From AV40 sp035568175 (GTDB lineage: Bacteria; Verrucomicrobiota; Verrucomicrobiia; Chthoniobacterales; UBA10450): DNA of 64,000 nt. The translations under genes and the position numbers were made by a program. This document shows positions 14,742 to 23,120 of the stretch, one piece after another. Location of the stretch: NCBI GenBank assembly GCA_035568175.1, contig DATMON010000024.1, forward strand, positions 111,510-175,509, read 5' to 3'. The notes under the pieces were generated by a model. That model had not been told where the DNA came from and searched no databases. It saw only the letters and a list, made by a program, of their open reading frames with translations. The stretch's first letter is position 1. Every line of letters begins with the position of its first letter.

Positions 14742-16166
14742 ATGGAAACCGTAGAGACACAATGGGGTAAGCCTCTATTCCTTACCGCTTTTTTGATTGC
14801 CAGTGTGTTTACCTGGCTCGCCTGGGAAATGGCAAGCGGAACCCTGGCCAATACTGACGAGCTTTTGACGGCGGAGCGTTCGAGAGAAATGCTGAGGCTC
14901 GGTCGCTCCGAAGTTCATTTCAATTTTGAGCCTTCCTTTGAGAAGCCACCTCTGCAGTACTGGCTGACTGGGCTTAGTCTGCAAACTCTCAAAAATAGAA
15001 CATTCGCAGTCCGGATATGGCCTCTCGTCTACTCCGTCCTGACAGCGATTTGTGCCGGTTGGCTGGCGTTTCTTTTGGAGCCGAACCGCCCATGGATTGT
15101 CCCCCTGACTGTCGCCCTTCTTATTTCGTGTCCGCTTTTTTGTAAAGAAGCCTGGCACCACTCGCTCGATATCGGGCTAGCCTTTTTCACAACCGCTGCA
15201 TTCGTGTCCGCTGGGCTAGCCCGGAGACATTCGGTTTGGTGGCTCGGCGTCGGCATCGCCTGCTGGCTCGGAAGTCTTCAGAAAGTTCCGCTGGTCGCGT
15301 TAATTTGGCTCCTGATACTTATCGTCCGCTTGACCTCACCCAATGAACGGAAGTTACTGGGTTACCGCTGGCTTTTCCCGAGTCTGGTCAGTGCCGCAAT
15401 CCTATCCTCGATCTGGCCGGCCGTTCAACTTCTGAATTACGGAGTGTCGTTTAGAAGCCTTTACCAGGAGGAAATCGTGGACTGGCTCGGATCGAAATAC
15501 CTCGCGTCACGACCATATTTGGAGATCCCATACCGACTAATCATTACCTCGGCATGTGGTATTTTCCTTTTAATCGCGCCATTTGCCACACTTTTCTGGC
15601 GAAAACAAAATTTCACTCAACCGATCAAAGAGATTTCGATAGTGTCTCTTGCCTTCATTGGCCTCGCGGTAATTAGCAATTTCCGGTCGGTTCGTTACAT
15701 CGTGCCGCTTCTTCCAGCGCTTTGTCTGGTTCTGGCAATCGTTATCCATCGGTTGTTGGAAAGGAAAGGATCGGTTCGACCTCTGGCTGCCGGCTTGGCA
15801 GCAGTTTTGTTATTGGAAGGCTTCATTCAGACAAAACTGGATATCCAGTATAACCGAAAAGACGTCGCAATCGAAAAACGCGTCGCGGAAGAACTTGGGG
15901 TGCGTCAGGAAGAGGGAACGCGCACGGTTCTTATCAATGCACGAGACCAAGGAACCTCGCTCCTTTACAATTCCTTTTACCTCTTTCACGGAAATCTGCG
16001 GTTCCCAGTAACAAAATTTACGGTCGATGAAATTCGACGTGCACCGCCGCCGCCTCCTGTGCTCGGTGTTTGTATCGACCGCGATTTCACCGCCTTGCAC
16101 GAAGTCTATCCAAACCCCCGTGTCCAATTCACCTTGGGACAATTTATCATTTGGCGCGCTGATTGA
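14742..16166 (+). CDS. ArnT-like GT39 (GT-C) glycosyltransferase
   Basis: This integral membrane protein of 474 aa has about ten hydrophobic segments. The first periplasmic loop contains LANTDELLTAERSREMLRL, with the acidic residue expected of the GT-C catalytic site, and FEPSFEKPPLQYWLTGLSL, the conserved K-P-P-L-xYW motif. ArnT and its relatives use an undecaprenyl-phosphate sugar to glycosylate lipid A phosphates or other envelope acceptors on the periplasmic side. It ends the five-gene run from the Gfo/Idh gene and would be the final transferase. The C-terminal soluble part is short (about 90 residues). Confidence 0.85.
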   Translation: METVETQWGKPLFLTAFLIASVFTWLAWEMASGTLANTDELLTAERSREMLRLGRSEVHFNFEPSFEKPPLQYWLTGLSLQTLKNRTFAVRIWPLVYSVLTAICAGWLAFLLEPNRPWIVPLTVALLISCPLFCKEAWHHSLDIGLAFFTTAAFVSAGLARRHSVWWLGVGIACWLGSLQKVPLVALIWLLILIVRLTSPNERKLLGYRWLFPSLVSAAILSSIWPAVQLLNYGVSFRSLYQEEIVDWLGSKYLASRPYLEIPYRLIITSACGIFLLIAPFATLFWRKQNFTQPIKEISIVSLAFIGLAVISNFRSVRYIVPLLPALCLVLAIVIHRLLERKGSVRPLAAGLAAVLLLEGFIQTKLDIQYNRKDVAIEKRVAEELGVRQEEGTRTVLINARDQGTSLLYNSFYLFHGNLRFPVTKFTVDEIRRAPPPPPVLGVCIDRDFTALHEVYPNPRVQFTLGQFIIWRAD

Positions 16167-16304
16167 GCCAATCGCGCGACCGCTTATGTCTTCTTGCTAT
16201 GGGGGAAACGGAAGCGTCGATTACAAACTGCGATCCAGTGGCTGACCCACGGCAAACCTCAGAACTGGAAATACCTTTAGCCGCGCTAATCGGACAGAAA
16301 GACT

Positions 16305-16330
16305 CCCGCCGGACAGTGCCTCCCGGCGGG
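16305..16330. terminator. GC-rich hairpin after the glycosyltransferase operon
   Basis: CCCGCCGG and CCGGCGGG form a perfect 8-bp stem around a 10-nt loop, about 140 bp after the GT39 stop and about 60 bp before the outer-membrane protein start. There is no downstream T-run, so intrinsic termination is doubtful. It may be an attenuator or simply insulate the two genes. Confidence 0.4.
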
Positions 16331-16388
16331 TAAGGTTCTGCCTGCCAAATGCTATTGACCTCGCAAACGCTGCGACATACAAGGGCAC

Positions 16389-17207
16389 ATGCGCAAATTT
16401 ACCTTAACCTTTGGCGTCATTTTACTTGGCGTCACGTTCGCGTTTGCCGGTCCCGAGGCGCTCCCTTCTTCCGGCAAGGAGATGAAAGAAGTCGCGCCGG
16501 CGCCTCCAACGTGCGATTTCACGTGGAGTGGTTTTTACATTGGCGTTAACGGAGGCGGCGGGTGGGGCGATGGCCGCACTCGATTTACGCCTCTGCCGGA
16601 CATCGGTGGATTCTTCGTGGGCGCACTACAGCCGACTTCGCTGGATACCGATCCGAGCGGCGGCTTTGGCGGCGGTCAGATCGGGTTCAACTGGCAGTTC
16701 GGTCGCTTCGTTCTCGGCGCTGAGACAGATTTTCAAGGTTCCGACATTAGTGGCGCGCGCGTTGAACGACCGGTGCCGGCGGCGCTTCCGCCGACTTTTC
16801 CAGATACCACTTTCCTGCGCAGTTCGGAGGACATTAACTGGTTTGGCACGTTCCGCGCGCGGATTGGCTTTGCACCGTTTTGCCGATGGCTGATCTACGG
16901 CACTGGCGGACTGGCCTACGGGAACACTGATTACCGAGGCGAAGTGAACTATAATGCAGTACGCGGTCCGATTATTCCGGCTTCGGTTAGTGAGACGAAC
17001 GTTGGCTGGACGGGTGGCGGCGGTCTTGAGTTCGCGATAACTCACCGCTGGACAATCAAAGCCGAATATCTCTACGTCGATCTCGGGGATGAAAGCACGA
17101 CCGTTCTCGCCCCGCCGGGCTTTGGCAATCGCGGCGGTGAAGCAGTGCACTTTCACTGGGACACAAACGCACACACCGTGAAAGGCGGCATCAACTTTAA
17201 GTTCTAA
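16389..17207 (+). CDS. Outer-membrane beta-barrel protein (OmpA-like/Omp31 type)
   Basis: The protein has 272 aa. The signal peptide is RKFTLTFGVILLGVTFAFAG. Then come FTWSGFYIGVNGGGGWGDGR and alternating aromatic strands, GGFGGGQIGFNWQFGRFVLG, and a C-terminal strand ending in Phe (VKGGINFKF). These are the marks of a small eight-stranded outer-membrane barrel recognised by Bam. Upstream, TTGACC and TACAAG lie 17 bp apart and end 5 bp before the ATG, a possible promoter with a very short leader, although AAGGG at the same place could be a ribosome site instead. A strong intrinsic terminator follows. Confidence 0.85.
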   Translation: MRKFTLTFGVILLGVTFAFAGPEALPSSGKEMKEVAPAPPTCDFTWSGFYIGVNGGGGWGDGRTRFTPLPDIGGFFVGALQPTSLDTDPSGGFGGGQIGFNWQFGRFVLGAETDFQGSDISGARVERPVPAALPPTFPDTTFLRSSEDINWFGTFRARIGFAPFCRWLIYGTGGLAYGNTDYRGEVNYNAVRGPIIPASVSETNVGWTGGGGLEFAITHRWTIKAEYLYVDLGDESTTVLAPPGFGNRGGEAVHFHWDTNAHTVKGGINFKF

Positions 17208-17230
17208 TCGCAGCTAGGCTCGACTTTCCG

Positions 17231-17265
17231 ACAGCCGCCCGAGGAAACTCGGCGGCTGTTTTGTT
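17231..17265 (+). terminator. Rho-independent terminator of the outer-membrane protein gene
   Basis: ACAGCCGCCCGAG pairs with CTCGGCGGCTGT across a GAAA tetraloop, with one bulged C, and is followed by a TTTTGTTT tract. It lies 23 bp after the stop codon, in the expected place for a highly expressed outer-membrane protein. Confidence 0.85.
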
Positions 17266-17282
17266 TATGGGATTGTCACCGT

Positions 17283-18023
17283 CTAGGCGTCAACGAATCG
17301 CGCCAGGTCGTCCGGTAATTCGCTCATCCATTTCTTTTCGCCTGGAATCGATAATTTCGCAGCGTGCAACGCGTGTCGCGGCAGGAGTAGCTCCTGCTGT
17401 AGCTGACTGGTCCAGCCGGTTCCAATGAATTCCAAATAAAGCCGCTCGTCAGGCCCGTAAATCTTGTCGCCGACCACCGGATGTCCGAGCGACGCGAGAT
17501 GGACGCGAATCTGGTGGGTGCGACCGGTTTTCGGAATTGCGCGGATCAACGCGAAGCGGTCTGCGGACGATGTCGATCCTCCGCTGGCGAAGACTTTCGG
17601 AGTTGTGAAACGTTGTTCGACTCGAAACTCGGTCAGCGCCATCGCGCCTTTGGGATGAATCATTTGTTTCAGCCAAATCGCCGACGGTTGATGTTTGCCT
17701 TGTCGATCCAGAGGCGCATCGACAATTTTTGTTTCCCAATCCGGCCAGCCCCAAATGATCGCGAGATATTCTTTATGCAAGCGCCGCTCTTGCATCAGTA
17801 ATCCGAATCGGCGCGCCGCTGCCGCGGTTTTTGCGACCAGCACAAGGCCGCTCGTTTCGCGATCCAACCGATTCACGATTGAAACCTGGCCGCCGTTCGC
17901 GATTTCAAATGCGAGCAGCTCGCGCAATTCTTTCCAAAGGGTGGTGCGCTGATCGGGTTTGGTTGGATGAGTTAACAGAAACGCCGGCTTATCGACCACG
18001 ATGTAGTCGTCGGTTTCATCCAT
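17283..18023 (-). CDS. RluA-family pseudouridine synthase
   Basis: The 246 aa carry the catalytic motif NRLDRETSGLVLVAK, with the nucleophilic Asp54. ETSGLVLVAKT, KEYLAIIWG, RTHQIRVHLASLGHPVVGD and the C-terminal LPRHALHAAKL are family landmarks. It isomerises uridine in rRNA or tRNA. There is no N-terminal S4 domain, so it is closer to the RluA/TruC-like short forms than to RluC/RluD. I chose the Met in front of DETDDYIVVDKP; the upstream extension would be encoded by a low-complexity stretch of ACTCCxTC units. The gene converges with the outer-membrane protein gene. Confidence 0.9.
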   Translation of the reverse strand: MDETDDYIVVDKPAFLLTHPTKPDQRTTLWKELRELLAFEIANGGQVSIVNRLDRETSGLVLVAKTAAAARRFGLLMQERRLHKEYLAIIWGWPDWETKIVDAPLDRQGKHQPSAIWLKQMIHPKGAMALTEFRVEQRFTTPKVFASGGSTSSADRFALIRAIPKTGRTHQIRVHLASLGHPVVGDKIYGPDERLYLEFIGTGWTSQLQQELLLPRHALHAAKLSIPGEKKWMSELPDDLARFVDA

Positions 18024-18195
18024 GACCTGAAAATGGAGTGAGGGAGTGATGGAGTAGTGAAATAGCAAACACTGACAGAATCAAAACCCGTTACCTAAAG
18101 CTCCAATACTCCATTTCGCCATTCCGGTGCTTGACCTAGCTGGGAAAACCGCTTTACGTAAACGCCTTACTTTCACTCCTAGGGAGAGCTGCGCC

Positions 18196-18633
18196 GTGGA
18201 CCTAAAAGACATCAAAGCCCTCATCGATTTGATGAAGAAGAACGATCTCTCCGTTTTCGAGATGGAGAAGGACGGCTTTCGTATCAAACTGCAAAAAGGT
18301 TTGGGCGATCAACCGATCATAGCATCGACAGCCGCGCCTGCGGTGCCCAATGGTCCAGCAACGGCGGGAGCGGCTCCGACTTCAGCCGAAAGCGCGTCGC
18401 TCAAAGAAATTGCTTCCCCAATGGTCGGGACTTTTTATCGGGCGGGGTCGCCGGATGGTTCGCCGTTTGTCGATGTTGGAACAAAAGTGAATGAGGACAC
18501 GGTGGTTTGCATTATCGAGGCGATGAAAGTGATGAACGAGATTAAGGCGGAAACCAGCGGCGTCATTGCCGAAGTCGTAGCCGAGAACAGCAAGCCGGTG
18601 CAATTCGGCCAGGTATTGTTTCGGGTCCGATGA
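18196..18633 (+). CDS. accB: Acetyl-CoA carboxylase biotin carboxyl carrier protein
   Basis: The 145 aa start at a GTG preceded by AGGGAGAG. The N-terminal helix DLKDIKALIDLMKKNDLSVFEMEKDGFRIKL is the AccB signature, followed by an Ala/Pro-rich linker. The lipoyl-like domain has the biotinylated Lys in CIIEAMKVMNEI. It carries biotin between the biotin carboxylase and carboxyltransferase in the first step of fatty acid synthesis. accC follows after a gap filled by a REP-like element. The carboxyltransferase genes are not in the window. Confidence 0.93.
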   Translation: MDLKDIKALIDLMKKNDLSVFEMEKDGFRIKLQKGLGDQPIIASTAAPAVPNGPATAGAAPTSAESASLKEIASPMVGTFYRAGSPDGSPFVDVGTKVNEDTVVCIIEAMKVMNEIKAETSGVIAEVVAENSKPVQFGQVLFRVR

Positions 18634-18652
18634 CATTGAGACGAAGCGGTAG

Positions 18653-18720
18653 TTGTAGGGCAGGCGCGTCGCCTGCCATCGGACGTGCCTGATCCGGCAA
18701 GCGGAGCGCTTGCCCTACAA
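18653..18720. repeat. REP/BIME-like double hairpin between accB and accC
   Basis: The element opens with TTGTAG and closes with CTACAA. Inside are two stems, GGCAGGCG-cgt-CGCCTGCC and GGCAAGCG-gag-CGCTTGCC. The whole is an inverted pair of similar hairpins, the layout of bacterial REP/BIME repeats. It ends 10 bp before the accC start, so it lies in the accBC messenger and may affect its stability or translation. Confidence 0.75.
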
Positions 18721-18730
18721 TTATCCAGGC

Positions 18731-20116
18731 ATGTTCGAGAAAGTCCTGATTGCTAATCGTGGTGAGATTGCGCTGCGCGTGATTCGGGCGTGCAAGGAGC
18801 TCGGTATTCGCACGCTCGCAGTTTATTCCGACGCCGATGTCGATTCGTTGCACGTGCAACTGGCGGACGAAGCGATTTGCATCGGCGCGGCGCCGAGCTC
18901 GGAAAGTTATCTAAAAATCGATCGCATCATGAGCGCGGCCGAAGTGGGCGACGTTGATGCGATTCATCCCGGTTACGGTTTTCTGGCCGAGAACGCGCAT
19001 TTCGCCGAAGTGGTCGAGAGTTGCAAGATCAAGTTCATTGGCCCGCCATCGCACGTGATTCAAAAAATGGGCGACAAAAATATGGCGCGCGCCTGCGCTC
19101 GCAAATCCGGCGTCCCAGTGACGCCGGGAAGTGACGGCGTCGTTGAAAACGACAAAGATGCGGCGAAGGTCGCAAAAAAAATCGGCTACCCCGTCATGAT
19201 TAAAGCGGTGGCGGGTGGCGGCGGCCGCGGAATGCGCGCAGCCCACAACGAGACTAGTTTGATCGCCGGATATCATAGCGCGCGTCTGGAAGCGGAGAAG
19301 GCGTTCGGAGCAGCCGATGTCTACATCGAGAAGCTGATTGTGAATCCGCATCACATCGAATTCCAGATTGTCGCCGACACCCACGGCCGCGTTGTGCATT
19401 TGGGCGAGCGCGATTGTTCGATTCAGCGGCGGAACCAAAAAGTGATCGAAGAATGTCCATCGCCGATCATGACCCCTGGGCTGCGAAAAAAGATGGGGAA
19501 CGCCGCAGTCAAGCTGGCGAAATCAGTTGGTTACCAAAACACCGGCACGATCGAGTTTCTGGTCGACGAAGATCGCCGTTTCTATTTCATGGAGATGAAC
19601 ACGCGACTTCAGGTCGAGCACACCATCACCGAAGAAGTTTACGGGTGCGATCTGGTGAAGGAACAAATCCGCATCGCTGCGGGCGAACCCTTGTCGCCGC
19701 ACGTCGCTCGCGCGGTGCCGCGCTCGCACGCGATTCAGTGCCGGATTAACGCCGAGGATCCGGCGAATAATTTTCAGCCGTCGCCCGGACGAATAGCTTT
19801 TTATTATGCGCCTGGCGGTCGCGGCGTTCGAATCGATTCCCACGCCTACACCGGTTACGTGGTGCCGCCGTATTACGATTCGTTGATTGGAAAAATTATC
19901 ACGATCGGAGCAACGCGGAGTTCGGCGATCGATCGAATGCGTCGCGCGCTCGATGAGTATTATGTTACCGGAATCAAGACGACGGTTCCATTTCACGCCG
20001 CCATCATGCGGAGCGGCGAATTCCGCGACGGCAAGTACGACACCGGTTTCGTCGAGCGAATGATGAGCTCGGAAGCTTTCCAGCTCGTTCCGCCCCGCGC
20101 TCACCTGCACGAATAA
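18731..20116 (+). CDS. accC: Acetyl-CoA carboxylase, biotin carboxylase subunit
   Basis: The 461 aa show the full ATP-grasp biotin carboxylase plan. MFEKVLIANRGEIALRVIRA opens the N-terminal domain, GGGGRGMR is the glycine-rich ATP loop, and EFQIVADTHG and ERDCSIQRRNQKVIEECPSP are core motifs. FMEMNTRLQVEHTITE carries the catalytic Glu and metal ligands, and RINAEDP is present. It carboxylates biotin on AccB with ATP and bicarbonate in the cytosol. The start is ATG, directly after the REP-like element. Confidence 0.96.
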   Translation: MFEKVLIANRGEIALRVIRACKELGIRTLAVYSDADVDSLHVQLADEAICIGAAPSSESYLKIDRIMSAAEVGDVDAIHPGYGFLAENAHFAEVVESCKIKFIGPPSHVIQKMGDKNMARACARKSGVPVTPGSDGVVENDKDAAKVAKKIGYPVMIKAVAGGGGRGMRAAHNETSLIAGYHSARLEAEKAFGAADVYIEKLIVNPHHIEFQIVADTHGRVVHLGERDCSIQRRNQKVIEECPSPIMTPGLRKKMGNAAVKLAKSVGYQNTGTIEFLVDEDRRFYFMEMNTRLQVEHTITEEVYGCDLVKEQIRIAAGEPLSPHVARAVPRSHAIQCRINAEDPANNFQPSPGRIAFYYAPGGRGVRIDSHAYTGYVVPPYYDSLIGKIITIGATRSSAIDRMRRALDEYYVTGIKTTVPFHAAIMRSGEFRDGKYDTGFVERMMSSEAFQLVPPRAHLHE

Positions 20117-20120
20117 CGCT

Positions 20121-20753
20121 TTGCGAAATCTAAGCGATTGCCGCCTCTACGGAATCCTGGATCTTGGTTACATCGACGCTTCAGAGTTGTCGCGCGTGGC
20201 TGAAGCGATGCTTCAAGGCGATGTCGATCTTATCCAATTGCGGGCAAAGAAGCAGTCACTCGAAGAAATTGTCGATCTGACAGGCGCGCTCCACCAAATC
20301 ACTTCCGGAGCTGGAATTCCTTTAATCGTTAACGATCATGCGGAAGTTGCGGCCAAAGTTCCGGTGGAAGGCGTGCACATCGGGCAGGATGATGATTCGA
20401 TTGCGCACGCACAAAAGAAAGCGGGCCGCCACGTCCTCATTGGAAAATCCACGCACAGTTTGGAGCAGGCCATTGCGGCGGAACGCGAAGGCGCGGATTA
20501 CATTGGGTTCGGTCCTATTTTCGCGACTCCAACGAAACCCGATTACCAACCGATCGGATTGACCGGTATCAAACGAGTTCATAATGAAGTGACCGTCCCG
20601 ACTTTTTGCATTGGCGGAATCAAGATCGACAATCTCGGCCAACTCATTGCCGCCGGGGCGAAGCGAGTCGCGATTGTTTCCGGTTTACTCAAGGCACCCG
20701 ACATCGCCAAGTATGCGCGCGCATGCAAAGCTGTCCTAGATCCCGAAACTTAA
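20121..20753 (+). CDS. thiE: Thiamine-phosphate synthase
   Basis: The 210 aa make a TIM barrel. IQLRAKKQS (diphosphate/Mg region), IPLIVNDHAEVAAKVPVEGVHIGQDD, VLIGKSTHS, DYIGFGPIFATPTKPD and FCIGGI are consecutive ThiE motifs. It joins HMP-PP and thiazole phosphate to form thiamine phosphate. The start is a TTG only 4 bp after the accC stop, so it is likely in the same transcript. One unusual feature is GKSTHS where many homologues have G-x-S-x-H. Confidence 0.93.
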   Translation: MRNLSDCRLYGILDLGYIDASELSRVAEAMLQGDVDLIQLRAKKQSLEEIVDLTGALHQITSGAGIPLIVNDHAEVAAKVPVEGVHIGQDDDSIAHAQKKAGRHVLIGKSTHSLEQAIAAEREGADYIGFGPIFATPTKPDYQPIGLTGIKRVHNEVTVPTFCIGGIKIDNLGQLIAAGAKRVAIVSGLLKAPDIAKYARACKAVLDPET

Positions 20754-20805
20754 TGAAAAATCTGTTCATTTCGTCACTCGTCATTCGGACTTCGTCATTT
20801 TAGTC

Positions 20806-21720
20806 ATGTCTCTGCTCGTTGTTGGTTCCATTGCGCTCGACACCGTCAAAACGCCGGTCGAAGAACATGGCGAGTTGTTAGGCGGCTCGGCCTCATACGC
20901 GGCCGCGGCCGCGAGTTATTTTTCGCCGGTGAAACTGGTCGGCGTGGTCGGCAACGATTTTCCGCAGGCCGAGTTTGATTTTTGGAAATCGCGAAAGATC
21001 GACACCGCGGGCGTGCAACGGGTCGAAGGAAAAACTTTTCGCTGGTCGGGCGAATATGCGTGGGACTTGAACACGCGCGAGACGCGCTCGGTCGCGCTTA
21101 ACGTCTTTGAAAATTTTAAGCCGGAATTGCCCAAGTCGTATCGGCAAACTGATTTTGCATTGCTGGCCAATATCGCGCCAGCTTTGCAATCACACGTGCT
21201 CAAGCAAATGGAGAAGCCGCGGTTCGTCGTTGCCGACACGATGGATCTTTGGATCGAGACCACACGCGCGGATTTGGCGGCGCTCCTGCCGCATGTCGAT
21301 CTTTTGATTCTGAACGACAGTGAAGCGCGCGAAATGACGAAGGAGACGAGTTTGATCAAGGCCGGCCGCGCCATTCGCAAAATGGGTCCGCGTTATGTCG
21401 CGATCAAAAAAGGCGAGCACGGCGCGTTGCTTTTCAGCGAAAACGAATTCTTCAGCTGCGGCGCGTATCCGCTCGAAGATATTCACGATCCGACCGGGGC
21501 AGGGGACACCTTCGCTGGCGGCATGGCGGGTTATTTAGCGGGAACGGTCAAGAAAGTAACTTTCACCGATCTTCGCAAGGCGATGATTTACGGTAGCGTG
21601 CTGGCGAGTTTTTGCGTGGAAGCCTTCAGTCTCGAGCGCTTGCGCAATTTAACGATGGAGCAGATCAACGAGCGCTACGAAACATTTAAGCTCATGAGCC
21701 AGTTCGAAGTGGCGGAATAA
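20806..21720 (+). CDS. PfkB-family carbohydrate/nucleoside kinase
   Basis: The ribokinase-like fold covers 304 aa. The N-terminal GGSASYAAAAASYF is the substrate-side Gly-Gly motif. DPTGAGDTFAGGMAGYLAG is PfkB signature 2 with the catalytic Asp in GAGD. VALNVFENFKPELP and LLILNDSEAREMT (the N-D-x-E motif) are also seen. The substrate is not predictable; adenosine- or ribose-type and sugar-phosphate kinases share this plan. It follows thiE by 52 bp and ends the block before the tRNA. Confidence 0.9.
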   Translation: MSLLVVGSIALDTVKTPVEEHGELLGGSASYAAAAASYFSPVKLVGVVGNDFPQAEFDFWKSRKIDTAGVQRVEGKTFRWSGEYAWDLNTRETRSVALNVFENFKPELPKSYRQTDFALLANIAPALQSHVLKQMEKPRFVVADTMDLWIETTRADLAALLPHVDLLILNDSEAREMTKETSLIKAGRAIRKMGPRYVAIKKGEHGALLFSENEFFSCGAYPLEDIHDPTGAGDTFAGGMAGYLAGTVKKVTFTDLRKAMIYGSVLASFCVEAFSLERLRNLTMEQINERYETFKLMSQFEVAE

Positions 21721-21772
21721 AATTGCCGCAAATCCGTTATTAAAATCGGCTCGCGCGTGTTGTTGTGAAAAG

Positions 21773-21846
<74 letters not shown>

Positions 21847-21977
21847 CGAAATCTAAATTTAGCTCGCTTTACGTATGAAGAAACCGTGCCGATGCAACAC
21901 AAACGTGTCGGCGCAAGCGAAGACCAGTCGCGCAAGAGCGAGTGAAACGCGGTCAGCCATAGCAGGACGTGATCTTG

Positions 21978-23120
21978 TCATGGCGGCAGGCGCTGTCTGG
22001 TTGAGACGATCTCTTGGTACAATTCGAGGAACTTCGTCGTCTGTTCCTCAAACGTGTGTTGCATCGCTAAAGCGCGACCGGCCGCGCCCATCGTCTCGCG
22101 CCGCGCGGGTTCGAGCAATTCCTTCATCCGCTTAGCGAGAGCGGCACTGTCCGCCGGATCCTTGAGCACGAATCCCTCTTTTCCATCAGTCATCAACTCG
22201 GCGGCGCCGTTGAAGCGGCTCGTGATCACCGGCAATCCACAACTCGACGCCTCCAAGGTGACGAGACTGCACGGGTCATACCATGTCGGATGAACGAAGA
22301 CATCAGCGGCGGCGTGATATGGCACGGGATCAACCAGGCCAGGAAAAGTTACCAGGTGCTCTATCTTCAGTTTTCGAACCAGCTCGATGAAGCGTTCCGT
22401 CTTTTTTCCGCCCGCGATCACAACTCGCAGCGGCGCTCCGGTCGCGGCAAGTCTCGCCGCCGCCCGAACGGTGGCTTCAGCGTTCTTTAAGAGAAGATTA
22501 TGCGCCAGACCAAGAAACAGCACCTCATCGTCGCGCAGACCCAACTCCCTCCGCGTGGCTTCGCGATATTTTTCACGATTGGACGGCGCGAACCTCTCCA
22601 CGTCGACGCCATTGTAGATGACCCGAATTCGTGCGGCCGGAAGATGATGCAACGATTCGAAACTTTCGGCCAGCATGCGCGAGACGGCGACGATGATCGC
22701 GTTTTGATTGGCGTGCTGCCGCCGTTCAATCTCCTCCAGCTCGCCGTAGCGCTTTTCCCGCCAAAACCGAATCTGCCGCCATTTCGGGATGCGCATGAGA
22801 TTGTGTTCCCAAAGCGCCTTGGTTGAACCGGCGTGCGGCTCAATAATGTCCGCCGCCCACCCGACGCCCATGTCGTGGACGATGTCGAACTTGAGCGCGG
22901 ACAATTCGGTCACCATGGCCGCGGCGCGATCCAAGCGTGGCTCCGGCATTTCGAGCCGGTGCGGGACGATGCCGTCGTCGGCCGATCCGGCATGAAATTT
23001 AAACGCCACGACATGGACCTCGTGACCCCGCCTAACGAGCGAGCGTGCAAATTGCCAGGTCCAATGTTCGGCCCCGCCGTGCTCCGGATCGAATCGTTCA
23101 ATGACAAGTCCGATTTTCAT
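21978..23120 (-). CDS. GT4-family glycosyltransferase (WaaG-like)
   Basis: The protein has 380 aa and a GT-B fold. MKIGLVIERFDPEHGGAEHWTW opens the acceptor domain. RVIYNGVDVERFAP, VLFLGLAHNLLLKN and HPTWYDPCSLVTLEASSCGL (the E-x7-E nucleotide-binding region) mark the donor domain. The sequence style, with the GGAEHW and HNLMRIP blocks, resembles LPS core glycosyltransferases such as WaaG. It would act at the cytoplasmic face of the inner membrane. Its start overlaps the upstream phosphatase stop by 4 bp. Codons in LVRRGHE contain one of the repeated TCGTTAGGC words. Confidence 0.88.
   Translation of the reverse strand: MKIGLVIERFDPEHGGAEHWTWQFARSLVRRGHEVHVVAFKFHAGSADDGIVPHRLEMPEPRLDRAAAMVTELSALKFDIVHDMGVGWAADIIEPHAGSTKALWEHNLMRIPKWRQIRFWREKRYGELEEIERRQHANQNAIIVAVSRMLAESFESLHHLPAARIRVIYNGVDVERFAPSNREKYREATRRELGLRDDEVLFLGLAHNLLLKNAEATVRAAARLAATGAPLRVVIAGGKKTERFIELVRKLKIEHLVTFPGLVDPVPYHAAADVFVHPTWYDPCSLVTLEASSCGLPVITSRFNGAAELMTDGKEGFVLKDPADSAALAKRMKELLEPARRETMGAAGRALAMQHTFEEQTTKFLELYQEIVSTRQRLPP

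Noticed and set aside
16355..16383. TTGACC/TACAAG promoter before the outer-membrane protein
   Set aside because: The spacing is right, but the -10 box is weak and lies too close to the start codon; not listed as a separate feature.
18036..18060. Short tandem ACTCCxTC units upstream of the pseudouridine synthase as a possible CRISPR or satellite
   Set aside because: Only three to four 8-bp units, no spacers and no cas genes; noted only as low-complexity leader DNA.
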